The notes: generated from the sequence alone by a model not told the origin. A stretch of DNA of 64,000 bases from an uncultured Dokdonia sp. (GCF_947492815.1 NZ_CANLOB010000001.1:124001-188000), one strand, 5' to 3'. Shown: positions 1-6,729, counted from the first letter of the stretch. Numbers and translations are program-made.

Positions 1-35
1 AGAGAGCGAAGCGATAAAGCTTATAAAGAAATACT

Positions 36-66
36 AAAAACTATGATGCATGGTCATAGTTTTTTT
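36..66 (-). repeat. Array hairpin, copy 1
   Basis: Inverted repeat AAAACTATGA / TCATAGTTTT around a short loop, ending in a T-run. It is the leftmost copy of a hairpin that recurs ten times between the immunity-like genes to 6760. It lies downstream of the gene at 137-598 and looks like a rho-independent terminator. Confidence 0.75.
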
Positions 67-136
67 GCATATTACTGTTGTTTTGATGAGTCTTATATCC
101 ACCACGCTAAAGCTTGGCGGGGTTGGGGACAAGGTG

Positions 137-598
137 TTAATCCCACTTAAAGCCTATGTCATGATTTGTAGACTCCCACTCATCTTTTAACATTTTAATT
201 AAAGCATTAAAAACATTTAGCAGGTTTTCTTTTGGAAAAGGTTTATCCCAAAAACTTTTCCAATCTTCTGATTCTGATGAAAAAGAATGTAATTCTTCTA
301 CTGAAATCATTTCTTCTTTTGTATGTAGCTTTACAATTATGTTTTCTAACAAACGGATCATTTCTAATTCATCTTGTTCTCCTGTAAAGAATCGTCTCCA
401 AGATAAGGTCAAATATCCTCTACAACGCCCATTTATTATTAGATTGCTATCTAATAGTAATTTTTCTATATCAGAAAAATTATCGTACGTGTCTTTTTGT
501 TTTAATTCATTGTAAATATATTGAAACGCCAATTCCATTAAATCTTCTACAACCCAAAAACCTTTTTTTTCTTTATAATCTATTTTTGTTTCTGCCAT
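137..598 (-). CDS. Immunity-like protein, family A
   Basis: A protein of about 153 residues with no signal peptide. I do not recognise a named family. It is related to the product of 1636-2106: both start with a KGFW motif followed by an acidic helix, and both end with a stretch of the type NV.N.L.KMLK.E before a basic tail. The preceding ATT and TTG codons are in frame, but ATG at 598 is the natural start. Its position in an array of small same-strand genes behind a large toxin-like gene suggests an orphan immunity protein. A short open stretch after the repeat edge at 641 ends in TAA just upstream and could be the last residues of a lost toxin. The role is inferred from context. Confidence 0.6.
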   Translation of the reverse strand: MAETKIDYKEKKGFWVVEDLMELAFQYIYNELKQKDTYDNFSDIEKLLLDSNLIINGRCRGYLTLSWRRFFTGEQDELEMIRLLENIIVKLHTKEEMISVEELHSFSSESEDWKSFWDKPFPKENLLNVFNALIKMLKDEWESTNHDIGFKWD

Positions 599-640
599 AA
601 TCAAGTTTTAAAAATTAAGCTTAATCAAATGATCATCATT

Positions 641-735
641 CCCCGCTAGCGCTCGTCTATGACGAGTGTCGTAAGGAGTAAAACTCTAAATAAATAACAT
701 CTCAAATCACAAAACACACTTCTATTTGACCTAAA
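641..735 (-). repeat. Array spacer with short inverted repeat, copy a
   Basis: Conserved spacer. On the minus strand it starts next to the hairpin and ends in the inverted repeat GACGAG...CTCGTC (seen as CTCGTC tat GACGAG on plus) and GCTAGCGGGG. The same block recurs near 1449, 3345, 4546, 5287 and 6106. It lies immediately upstream of the family A gene at 137-598. Confidence 0.75.
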
Positions 736-737
736 AT

Positions 738-767
738 ACAAAGCTATGACGTAGGGTCATAGCTTTT
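738..767 (-). repeat. Array hairpin, copy 2
   Basis: Arms AAAGCTATGAC and GTCATAGCTTT with a 4-nt centre. It is downstream of the gene at 851-1426, and in that direction the stem is followed by T-rich sequence. Terminator-like. Confidence 0.8.
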
Positions 768-850
768 GTATATTGTTATTGTATTAACCCTTACCACCAG
801 GCAGTAGCTAGGGGAGCAGGGGTTTTAATACTTTTAAACTTTATTTACAA

Positions 851-1426
851 TTAACGATATTCTATCCATTTATCTTGATTGATAACTATGATAAATGTAC
901 TAGCATTAATTGTAATGCTTGCAATAGGAGAATTTGTTACTGTAAATACAGTTTCTTCTAGAGTATCTTCTCTCATAAAAGATGTTTCTCCTAATGCTCC
1001 CTCTATACTTTGTGCTAGCATTAACTGATCTTGCGACTCCTTAAATACTATCTCCATTTCTTTTAGTAAATAAGCATTGTTCTTAAAATCATCAAATCTT
1101 TTTAAAATTAAATGTTTTAAATCTTTTCTTATCATTTTTTCTTCAGGAAGGTAAAGATCTGAATCTTCATCCAAATCACTTGGATAAACTGCCTCTATTT
1201 TATAAGCATCTTGTATTAACAATTGCGTATACCAATAACTCTCCTGTCCATACTTAGATTTATAAGAAATACAAATAAGTTTTAGTAAATCTGATAAACT
1301 TGAAGATTCAACATATTTTTTAAACTTATCTATATGTGACCTTAATTCCTCCATTTTAGGATCCTGTCCATCAAGAACTGCTAGTTCTTGATAGTATAAA
1401 AATGCTATATCAAAATCTATATTCAT
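851..1426 (-). CDS. Immunity-like protein, family B
   Basis: A 191-residue acidic protein without signal peptide or membrane segment. It is related to the product of 3548-4099: both carry an MIRKD motif near the middle and a C-terminal block of the form T.TV..SPIA...I, then a hydrophobic strand with IVN. I cannot name the family. Duplication inside a same-strand array of small genes behind a toxin gene argues for an immunity role, which is inference. About seven in-frame codons between the spacer edge (1449) and this gene's start may be the last residues of a toxin, but they are too few to test by eye. Confidence 0.6.
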   Translation of the reverse strand: MNIDFDIAFLYYQELAVLDGQDPKMEELRSHIDKFKKYVESSSLSDLLKLICISYKSKYGQESYWYTQLLIQDAYKIEAVYPSDLDEDSDLYLPEEKMIRKDLKHLILKRFDDFKNNAYLLKEMEIVFKESQDQLMLAQSIEGALGETSFMREDTLEETVFTVTNSPIASITINASTFIIVINQDKWIEYR

Positions 1427-1448
1427 AATTATTTCTCTACATAAATGT

Positions 1449-1540
1449 CGCCGCTAGCACTCGTCTGTGACGAGTGCCGTACTGAGTAAAACTCTAAACA
1501 AATAACATCACAAAACACACTTCTATTTAACCTAAAATAC
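1449..1540 (-). repeat. Array spacer with short inverted repeat, copy b
   Basis: Same spacer as at 641: CTCGTC tgt GACGAG inverted repeat, then the shared tract GAGTAAAACTCTAAACAAAT, ending next to hairpin copy 3. The GCTAGC edge is kept, with one base change in the G-run. Confidence 0.75.
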
Positions 1541-1570
1541 AAAAAGCTATGATGACACATTATAGCTTTT
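1541..1570 (-). repeat. Array hairpin, copy 3 (degenerate loop)
   Basis: Arms AAAAGCTAT and ATAGCTTTT are kept, while the inner stem has diverged (GATGACACAT). It lies downstream of the gene at 1636-2106. A second short inverted repeat (CACGCT aa AGCGT) lies at 1608-1626, just after that gene's stop. Confidence 0.7.
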
Positions 1571-1635
1571 GTTTATTGTTGTTATTTTAATCACTCTTAT
1601 TACCACCACGCTAAAGCGTCGTGGGGGCCGGGGAA

Positions 1636-2106
1636 TTATCTCACTTTCCAATCAACATCAATGTTTTCTTTACATTCGTGTTTAAGCATTTTCATTAAAA
1701 TGTTTACTACGTTAATTAAATCCTCAGCGTAAACATCTGATATCCATTCTATTTTTGTATCTGGCCAATCTTTCTTATCCTCTTCCCATTTATTTAACTT
1801 ATTATAAGAGACTTTTTCCCCTTCTAACACTATTATGTCTATAGCTTTTTCTAAAATGACTATTATTTCTTGTTCACGTTCCTCAATGAATTCTAAATCT
1901 CCTTCAAAATTAAGATAAGCATAGCCTTGAACATATCCATTTGTTATATCTAAAAAATCTTCATATACATCTAGATACCACATAGGTTTGTCCTCTAATT
2001 CTTCGTTTATAAATGATTTTACTATAAAATAACTTACTAATTCAAAATAAGATTCCTTTATCCAAAATCCTTTTCCCTTGTCATATGTATGATACGATGT
2101 TTTCAT
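1636..2106 (-). CDS. Immunity-like protein, family A (second copy)
   Basis: A 156-residue protein related to that of 137-598. They share an N-terminal KGFWI motif, an aromatic-rich first helix, and the C-terminal block NVVNILMKMLKHE before a W-containing tail. There is no export signal. The ATG is the only sensible start. Upstream the spacer is shorter than elsewhere (2107-2183) and lacks the GCTAGC edge. About ten codons open in one frame could be a toxin remnant, but nothing in them is diagnostic. Predicted orphan immunity protein by context. Confidence 0.6.
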   Translation of the reverse strand: MKTSYHTYDKGKGFWIKESYFELVSYFIVKSFINEELEDKPMWYLDVYEDFLDITNGYVQGYAYLNFEGDLEFIEEREQEIIVILEKAIDIIVLEGEKVSYNKLNKWEEDKKDWPDTKIEWISDVYAEDLINVVNILMKMLKHECKENIDVDWKVR

Positions 2107-2183
2107 TATTACTCTAATATTCTAAACTATAAGTACTCATCTTTTTGTTTCATATACTCAAAAATACACTTTTGCGAAATACA

Positions 2184-2214
2184 AAAAAGCTATGACGTAA
2201 GGCCATAGCTTTTC
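2184..2214 (-). repeat. Array hairpin, copy 4
   Basis: AAAAAGCTATG acgtaaggc CATAGCTTTT. One arm has a G-to-C change, which shortens the stem. Downstream of the SUKH-3-like gene at 2287-2757; terminator-like. Confidence 0.75.
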
Positions 2215-2286
2215 ATATATTATTGTCTTCTGATTACTCTCAACGTCACCAATTGCAAACTACTAGGAGCATTAGGAATCAAAACT

Positions 2287-2757
2287 CTAATATTCTTGAA
2301 CCCATATCTTTTTTTCTGGGTTCCACTCTAAAGTATTAGAATAATCTTCCATAATTACTTTTTCAATACCTTTCTTAAAATCATTGGAAACTAAGCACGG
2401 ATAATCACCTGACATGTATATATTGCCTTCCAAATCACATTCTAGAATTGTAACGTCTAAATGATAATCTGCGATAGGAAATGTTATCATATTTCCATAA
2501 TACCTAGGATTATCAAGGTAATTATTTATTTTATAAACACCTGTTTTTAGGGCTTTCAAGTTTAAATATGCCGTTACATCTTCCTCAAAATATTTATACG
2601 TTTCAACTTCTAAATCGCCATATTCATATAAAAATTCTTTGAGAAAATCTGGAAATTCTTTAAACCTAGGAATACCATCGAAAACTGATTGTATATTTCT
2701 ACCTTGATACCAACCGGCTTTTTTAAAAAGCTCTTGTACTTCTTCTCTAAATTTCAT
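2287..2757 (-). CDS. SUKH-3 family-like immunity protein
   Basis: A 156-residue protein. The N-terminal KKAGWYQGRNI motif, then a helix and an FPDFLKEF..YG segment, match what I remember of the SUKH-3 family, whose members neutralise C-terminal toxin domains in polymorphic toxin systems. The middle holds a strand-rich part (FPIADYHLD) and ends with an aromatic tail. It follows the gene at 2877-3227 by about 120 bp without the usual hairpin or spacer, so these two may be one transcription unit. Family call is from memory of motifs; the specific toxin is not visible. Confidence 0.65.
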   Translation of the reverse strand: MKFREEVQELFKKAGWYQGRNIQSVFDGIPRFKEFPDFLKEFLYEYGDLEVETYKYFEEDVTAYLNLKALKTGVYKINNYLDNPRYYGNMITFPIADYHLDVTILECDLEGNIYMSGDYPCLVSNDFKKGIEKVIMEDYSNTLEWNPEKKIWVQEY

Positions 2758-2876
2758 TACTCTTATTTATATTTAAATGCATAAGAATCAAAACTCACTT
2801 TTCTCTTTTATATCAAATCATTTCCATTAGTAATATCTGGTTGATTTGTACTTAATTGAGGTTCAAAATCATCTTG

Positions 2877-3227
2877 TTATTGCCTAAGAAAAGCAATCCA
2901 CTCTTGAACGATTTCTATAACCTCTGCCAACGGCATTACAATTCTTGGTGCATCAGATGAATCTGGTTCAAAAAAAGCAGTTGTACCTTCTATTTCAAAA
3001 TATCCAGAACCTTCACCATAACTCCAGTAAACTTCTGGATCTTGTATATCAGCAAAGGTTTTCTCTCCTTTCAAGATATTTTTCAAATTCTCTATCGTAT
3101 CATCTTGATGATACGGAAAATAACGTCCAATATCATCTAAAAAATGACTTAATAATGCATATTCTTTAGTTAATGGTTTATTAACTTTTCCCCAATTTTC
3201 AAGTATGTAAAATTCTATTTTATTCAT
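2877..3227 (-). CDS. Small immunity-like protein next to a toxin tip
   Basis: A 116-residue protein with a helical N-terminus, a central WSYGEGSGYFEIEG segment and a C-terminal helix MPLAEVIEIVQEWIAFL. I do not recognise the family. It starts 12 bases after the stop of a toxin-tip fragment (3240-3347), the usual order for toxin and immunity gene. After its TAA the same frame stays open for about 22 codons (to the TAA near 2810) with protein-like composition, so the stop might be a nonsense change in a longer gene. This could also be chance. Confidence 0.6.
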   Translation of the reverse strand: MNKIEFYILENWGKVNKPLTKEYALLSHFLDDIGRYFPYHQDDTIENLKNILKGEKTFADIQDPEVYWSYGEGSGYFEIEGTTAFFEPDSSDAPRIVMPLAEVIEIVQEWIAFLRQ

Positions 3228-3239
3228 TACATATAATTT

Positions 3240-3347
3240 TTAAAATACTAAGTATGCCGTATCTATTTCTTTAGTTTGTTTATCAATCCAAAACTCAACC
3301 TTATAACCATCTTTTATAATCCCTTTAAATACATACCCTCTAAAGCT
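3240..3347 (-). pseudogene. Orphan toxin C-terminal tip (EndoU-like end)
   Basis: About 35 codons running from the edge of the repeat spacer to a TAA 12 bases before the next immunity-like gene. The residues include GYVFKGIIKDGYKVEFW and end in KEIDTAYLVF. This strand pair with a final TAY resembles the C-terminus of bacterial EndoU-type RNase toxins. That resemblance is from memory and weak. The frame stays open upstream to 3449, but there it only translates the repeat spacer, so the true fragment starts at about 3347 with no start codon. It is best read as a displaced 3' end of a toxin gene. Confidence 0.55.
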
Positions 3348-3425
3348 CCCCTGTGACGAGTGCTGTATTGAGTAAAACTCTAAACAAATAACATCACAAA
3401 ACACATTTCTATTTGACCTAAAATA
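3345..3425 (-). repeat. Array spacer, copy c (edge truncated)
   Basis: Keeps GTGACGAGTGCTGTATTGAG and the following AAACTCTAAACAAATAACAT tract, but the outer GCTAGC edge and one arm of the inverted repeat are missing where the toxin tip begins. Confidence 0.7.
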
Positions 3426-3426
3426 C

Positions 3427-3456
3427 AAAAAGCTATGACGTATAGTCATAGCTTTT
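3427..3456 (-). repeat. Array hairpin, copy 5
   Basis: AAAAGCTATGAC gtata GTCATAGCTTTT, a perfect 12-bp stem. It is downstream of the gene at 3548-4099 and followed on the minus strand by a T-rich stretch. Terminator-like. Confidence 0.85.
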
Positions 3457-3547
3457 ACTTATTGTTATTTTCTGATCACTCTTTACGCCACCTTTTAGAA
3501 ACTTGTGGGTCAAGGAATACTTAAATTAATACTAATTTATAGTCAAG

Positions 3548-4099
3548 TTATAAACTTAAGTACACAAAATAAGCTTCATTTACGATGAGTTTAAAACTCT
3601 GAGGTGTAATAACAAGTTGTGCTATAGGACTCTTTTCTACCGTATATGTAATCTCATTTACATTAGTAACTTTTTCATACGCTTTCCCTTCTAAAATGGT
3701 TTCTATTGGCACTTCTAGTTCATGAGAATCTGTAAACTCATATATTAATTCTGAGAGATAGCTTAAATCTTCATTATCTGTGTAATGTTTCTTCTTGATC
3801 TTCTTAATATCTTTTCTTATCATACTAGAAGATTCTATAAGAACATATCCTTCTTCTTCTTTGGGAGCATAGTTTTCAAGGTCTAAAAGAATCCCTCCTC
3901 CCCAATAACTTCTTGGATATTGATCTTTATAGGCTGTAACGATGAGCTGTACTAATTTAGGTATAGACTCTATTTTTATAAAATCACTAAGTTTTAATTT
4001 TTCTTTTCTCCATTTTTCCCAAAAAGGATCAGGTGCTCCAAGAAGTGGTCCTCCTTTAGTTAACCATAAAAAATCTAATTGTATATCTGTTATTTCCAT
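3548..4099 (-). CDS. Immunity-like protein, family B (second copy)
   Basis: A 183-residue protein related to that of 851-1426. They share the MIRKD motif and the C-terminal pattern T.TVE.SPIAQL.I followed by IVN. The N-terminal third differs more (WLTKGGPLLGAPDPFW). No export signal. Here the upstream spacer is almost absent: the hairpin module abuts the start within about 25 bases. Predicted orphan immunity protein, by context and duplication only. Confidence 0.6.
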   Translation of the reverse strand: MEITDIQLDFLWLTKGGPLLGAPDPFWEKWRKEKLKLSDFIKIESIPKLVQLIVTAYKDQYPRSYWGGGILLDLENYAPKEEEGYVLIESSSMIRKDIKKIKKKHYTDNEDLSYLSELIYEFTDSHELEVPIETILEGKAYEKVTNVNEITYTVEKSPIAQLVITPQSFKLIVNEAYFVYLSL

Positions 4100-4126
4100 A
4101 GATTATACTCGTTGACCTAAAATACA

Positions 4127-4156
4127 AAAAGCTATGAAGTAGGGCCATAGCTTTTG
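4127..4156 (-). repeat. Array hairpin, copy 6
   Basis: AAAAGCTATG aagtagggc CATAGCTTTT. Downstream of the gene at 4229-4531. A second inverted repeat CGCCA...TGGCG lies at 4187-4207, between that gene's stop and the hairpin. Confidence 0.75.
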
Positions 4157-4228
4157 CAAATTGTTTTTTTTCTAATCACTCTTTACGCCACCAATTATAA
4201 ACTGGCGAGAGCAAGATTTACATTTAAT

Positions 4229-4531
4229 TTATTGTAATACGATGACAGAATCGTTAACCTTTATCTTCCCAATAGATTTCAAATCTGTTAAGAAAAAAAT
4301 ATTTTTAAATTCAGCTATCGATGATGTAACATTAACATCTAATATTTTAGTCTTAATATTATATCCATTCCCTGAAACTTCTAATTGTTTCCCTTTCCAT
4401 AAATCAACAAAAAATGAAATATCCATTTTTGCACCTTCTTCTTTACTTTTTATGTCTTTAAATGTTGCTCCAATAACAATGTTATCATTGGCAATAAAAA
4501 CATCTCCTATTACTAATTCACTTATATCCAT
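4229..4531 (-). CDS. Small beta-rich immunity-like protein
   Basis: A 100-residue protein that alternates short hydrophobic strands with turns (IGDVFIANDNIVIG, then ISFFVDLWKGKQLEVSG, then IGKIKVNDSVIVL). The layout resembles a small beta-barrel of the translation-factor domain 2 type, but I cannot support a family. No signal peptide, no membrane segment. It follows a variant spacer (4546-4622) in the array and is likely another orphan immunity protein. Its function is otherwise unknown. Confidence 0.5.
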   Translation of the reverse strand: MDISELVIGDVFIANDNIVIGATFKDIKSKEEGAKMDISFFVDLWKGKQLEVSGNGYNIKTKILDVNVTSSIAEFKNIFFLTDLKSIGKIKVNDSVIVLQ

Positions 4532-4545
4532 AGTTTATCAATTAC

Positions 4546-4622
4546 CCTCGTTAGCGTTCGTCTATGACGAGTGTCTCCAGAATTAAGAACACAAAAACCT
4601 CTTTCCTATTTACTCCAAAATA
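4546..4622 (-). repeat. Array spacer, copy d (variant type)
   Basis: Has the GTTAGCGTTCGTCTATGACG edge, but the body changes to a second version (CCAGAATTAAGAACACAAAA) shared with copy e at 5287. The array therefore contains two spacer subtypes. Confidence 0.7.
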
Positions 4623-4623
4623 C

Positions 4624-4656
4624 AAAAAGCTATGATACGTGATCATAGCTTTTTGC
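4624..4656 (-). repeat. Array hairpin, copy 7
   Basis: AAAAAGCTATGATacgtgATCATAGCTTTTT, one of the best copies. It is downstream of the gene at 4731-5123. A second perfect stem, ACCACCAG ctacaaa CTGGTGGT, lies at 4685-4708 between the gene and this hairpin. Confidence 0.85.
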
Positions 4657-4730
4657 TTATTGTTATTTTCTGATCGCTCTTAACACCACCAGCTACAAAC
4701 TGGTGGTAGCAGGTAAAAAAGGATATACAT

Positions 4731-5123
4731 CTAATTAGGAAGTCCTGGACCTACTTGTGAAAAATCTCCAGAAAGCATGTCTTGGCAATATTTTTCAAAA
4801 AAAGTTCTAAATAAAAATACTGTAGCCTTTATATCATCAGTAAATGTTTCTACTTCTGAAATTTCAATATCCGTTAATCCCTCATTAAAATTATCAAAAC
4901 CTTTTAATGAAGGAAAATCATAATAAAATTCATTTATCTTTTTGTTTCTCAAAGTAATACCTATATCCTCTTCTCTTATTTCAGTAAAAAATTTTATCAA
5001 TACCTTTTCATTACTTAACGTAATAATATATTGATTACTATCAGTATCCCAATCCATTTTATATTCTTCTTTTATACTTTGAAATTGTGACCTAATAAAA
5101 GGTATATATTCTGTTATTAACAT
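4731..5123 (-). CDS. Immunity-like protein, family C (orphan copy)
   Basis: A 130-residue protein very similar to the product of 6842-7246, which sits directly behind the intact toxin. They share an N-terminal ITEYIPFI motif, an IKE.YK...W..D.N.Y.I.LSNE core, and the C-terminus YCQDMLSGDFSQVGPGL. It follows a broken copy of the toxin's C-terminal end (5135-5288) by 11 bases. The pair therefore looks like a displaced toxin-tip plus immunity unit of the same specificity class as the intact toxin. ATG start at 5123 is clear. Confidence 0.75.
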   Translation of the reverse strand: MLITEYIPFIRSQFQSIKEEYKMDWDTDSNQYIITLSNEKVLIKFFTEIREEDIGITLRNKKINEFYYDFPSLKGFDNFNEGLTDIEISEVETFTDDIKATVFLFRTFFEKYCQDMLSGDFSQVGPGLPN

Positions 5124-5134
5124 AATCTTTCGTA

Positions 5135-5288
5135 TTACAATTTATTTTCGTTCATTCTCGTTAATGCGCGTAGATTTTTTTCTTTTGCTAGTTCTGGCGG
5201 AACCATCATTTTTGTTTTAGGGTCAAAACGATACCCATGCTTCCATTCAAATCTATGAATTTCTTTTCCAAAACCAGAAAGTTTTTCC
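5135..5288 (-). pseudogene. Orphan tip of the 7252-9603 toxin family
   Basis: About 50 codons open from the spacer edge to a TAA at 5135. The peptide begins EKLSGFGKEIHRFEWKHGYR and continues with FDPKTKMMVPPE. The intact toxin ends with KLTGFGKEVHRFEWKYGYRY, DPNTKMMVPPE, so identity is high until about 12 residues before the end, where the two diverge. There is no start codon or upstream toxin sequence: homology begins exactly at the GGGG edge of the repeat spacer. This is a displaced 3' fragment, followed 11 bases later by a family C immunity gene. Confidence 0.85.
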
Positions 5289-5362
5289 CCGCTAGCCTCG
5301 TCTGTGACAAGTGTTTCCAGAATTAAGAATACAAAAATCTATTTCCTATTTACCCCAAAATA
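5287..5362 (-). repeat. Array spacer, copy e (variant type)
   Basis: CCCCGCTAGC edge plus CTCGTC tgt GACAAG, then the variant body CCAGAATTAAGAATACAAAA shared with copy d. The toxin-tip homology starts directly at its G-run. Confidence 0.75.
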
Positions 5363-5363
5363 C

Positions 5364-5394
5364 AAAAAGCTATAACACATGGTCATAGCTTTTG
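5364..5394 (-). repeat. Array hairpin, copy 8
   Basis: AAAAGCTATaacacatggtcATAGCTTTT. The inner stem is weakened by changes in one arm. Downstream of the SUKH-like gene at 5498-5986. Confidence 0.75.
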
Positions 5395-5497
5395 CAAATT
5401 GTTATTTTCTGATTACTATTACAGCAACAGTCACAAACTGGCGGGAACGGAGTTAGTAGATTTTTTCACTGAAATCCATTTCACATATCTTCTTTAC

Positions 5498-5986
5498 TTA
5501 ATCTACATCATAAATGCTTGGATCCTCTAATCCATTAATAAAGTTTTCAAAAGAATCAGTGACATATACCGGTTCATCTACAGTACCATCTAAGAAGACT
5601 TGATAAATTGAACCAAAATCTTCTTCTCGCATTGAGATACAAAATTTACCTCCACCTTCATCCAAAGCGAAAGGATATAAGTATTTAGAAATATTCTTCT
5701 CTAATATTTGATGTGATTCAATTAAACTTTTTGAACTAATTAATCTTGGTGTGGGGTTTAAAAAATCTAACTCAGGTTCTTCTATTCTTACACAACAAAA
5801 AACATTGATAATAGAGCCGTCTTCATTTGGATTATCAAATGCAGATATTTCTGGGTAACCACCATTATTTTCTGAAATAAAATCCTCATAACTTTTTGGC
5901 AATGTCAAATCAAATTTATTTTTAAAAATTTCTAATTGTTCTGGAAATATTTTTTCAGCACTTTGTTTAAGTTTTAAATCTTTCAT
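5498..5986 (-). CDS. SMI1/KNR4 (SUKH-1) family immunity protein
   Basis: A 162-residue protein with the family pattern near residues 20-45: a helix ending FKNKFDLTLPKSYEDF, then ISENNGGYPE. A later LYPFALDEGGGKFCISM segment fits the core strand and G-rich turn of SUKH proteins. Members of this family block nuclease and other C-terminal toxins in contact-dependent systems. The ATG overlaps the TGA of an upstream nuclease-like toxin tip as ATGA, the tight coupling expected of a toxin-immunity pair. Family call is firm; the toxin specificity is inferred from the adjoining fragment. Confidence 0.8.
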   Translation of the reverse strand: MKDLKLKQSAEKIFPEQLEIFKNKFDLTLPKSYEDFISENNGGYPEISAFDNPNEDGSIINVFCCVRIEEPELDFLNPTPRLISSKSLIESHQILEKNISKYLYPFALDEGGGKFCISMREEDFGSIYQVFLDGTVDEPVYVTDSFENFINGLEDPSIYDVD

Positions 5987-6106
5987 TTTTTTGCTTTTTT
6001 CCTATTCTTATAAACTATATCAAATAAATCCATCCATAAACCAGCACCTCCTTTATGAGGGTACGTTTTTTCATGTATTTCAGTTAGCACTAACTGCATT
6101 GTACAT
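5983..6106 (-). pseudogene. Orphan toxin tip, HNH/WHH-type nuclease end
   Basis: About 40 codons open from the spacer edge to TGA, which overlaps the next gene's ATG by 4 bases. The peptide contains TMQLVLTEIHEKTYPHKGGA, then GLWMDLFDIVYKNRKK. The block MQLV.TEIH....PH.GG is the end of the HNH-superfamily (WHH-like) nuclease domains found at the C-termini of polymorphic toxins, where it normally follows a W-H-H core. That core is missing here, so the fragment cannot be catalytic. It sits in front of a SUKH-1 immunity gene, a frequent partner of such nucleases. Confidence 0.75.
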
Positions 6107-6205
6107 TCCCCGCTAGCGCTCGTCTGTGACGAGTGCCGTATTGAGTAAAACTCTAAACAAATAACATCTCAAATCACAAAACACACTTCTATTTGACCTA
6201 AAATA
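6106..6205 (-). repeat. Array spacer, copy f (full length)
   Basis: Most complete copy: CCCCGCTAGCG edge, GCTCGTC tgt GACGAGT inverted repeat, then the standard body up to hairpin copy 9. It is nearly identical in layout to copy a at 641-735. Confidence 0.8.
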
Positions 6206-6206
6206 C

Positions 6207-6236
6207 AAAAAGCTATGACGTAAGGTCATAGCTTTT
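6207..6236 (-). repeat. Array hairpin, copy 9
   Basis: AAAAGCTATGAC gtaag GTCATAGCTTTT, perfect 12-bp stem. Downstream of the gene at 6303-6692; T-rich after the stem on the minus strand. Terminator-like. Confidence 0.85.
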
Positions 6237-6302
6237 GCTTATTGTTATTTTCTGATTACTCTTATTACCACCAATTTCAAACTAGTAGGAATAAAGAATA
6301 AA

Positions 6303-6692
6303 TTATTGATCTCTTGGACCTAGTTCTGAAAAATCTCCAGACAGTGCTTTTTGACAATAACGCTCTAACAAAATCCTAAAATAAAAAACAATCTTATCAT
6401 TACCTCTAGTTAAAGATTCGTAATAGATGTTATCCTCAGAGGTAAAAAACTCATTTCCAAATACTTCAAAACCAAGAATTTCTTCTATATGGTTAATATA
6501 ATAAAAATCATTAGTCATCTCATTTTCTATCGTTACTGTCATTCCGTCTTCCCATCTTTCTGTACCAAAACTCAGTCTAACTTTATCATTGATTAATTCC
6601 CTTGTCCAATCCGTTATATTTATCCATTTTAACTTGTATTGTTGTGCAATATTTTCGAATTGTTGTTGTATAAATTCAATATTTATTTTCAT
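6303..6692 (-). CDS. Immunity-like protein, family C (diverged orphan copy)
   Basis: A 129-residue relative of the products of 4731-5123 and 6842-7246. It keeps the end YCQKALSGDFSELGP and the IAQQYKLKW segment, but the N-terminus has changed from ITEYIPFI to INIEFIQQQF. It lies between the intact toxin-immunity pair and the SUKH-1 unit. In the short spacer upstream (6693-6729) the in-frame residues ILEDEDRLI end in TAA and faintly echo the toxin's last residues. This is too short to count as evidence. Predicted orphan immunity protein. Confidence 0.65.
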   Translation of the reverse strand: MKINIEFIQQQFENIAQQYKLKWINITDWTRELINDKVRLSFGTERWEDGMTVTIENEMTNDFYYINHIEEILGFEVFGNEFFTSEDNIYYESLTRGNDKIVFYFRILLERYCQKALSGDFSELGPRDQ

Positions 6693-6729
6693 CTTATTTA
6701 TATTAACCTATCTTCATCTTCTAAAATAC

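Noticed and set aside
3240..3449. A complete 69-residue gene
   Set aside because: Its first 34 residues are the translation of the repeat spacer that recurs elsewhere in other frames. Only the last 35 are gene-derived, so it is a fragment.
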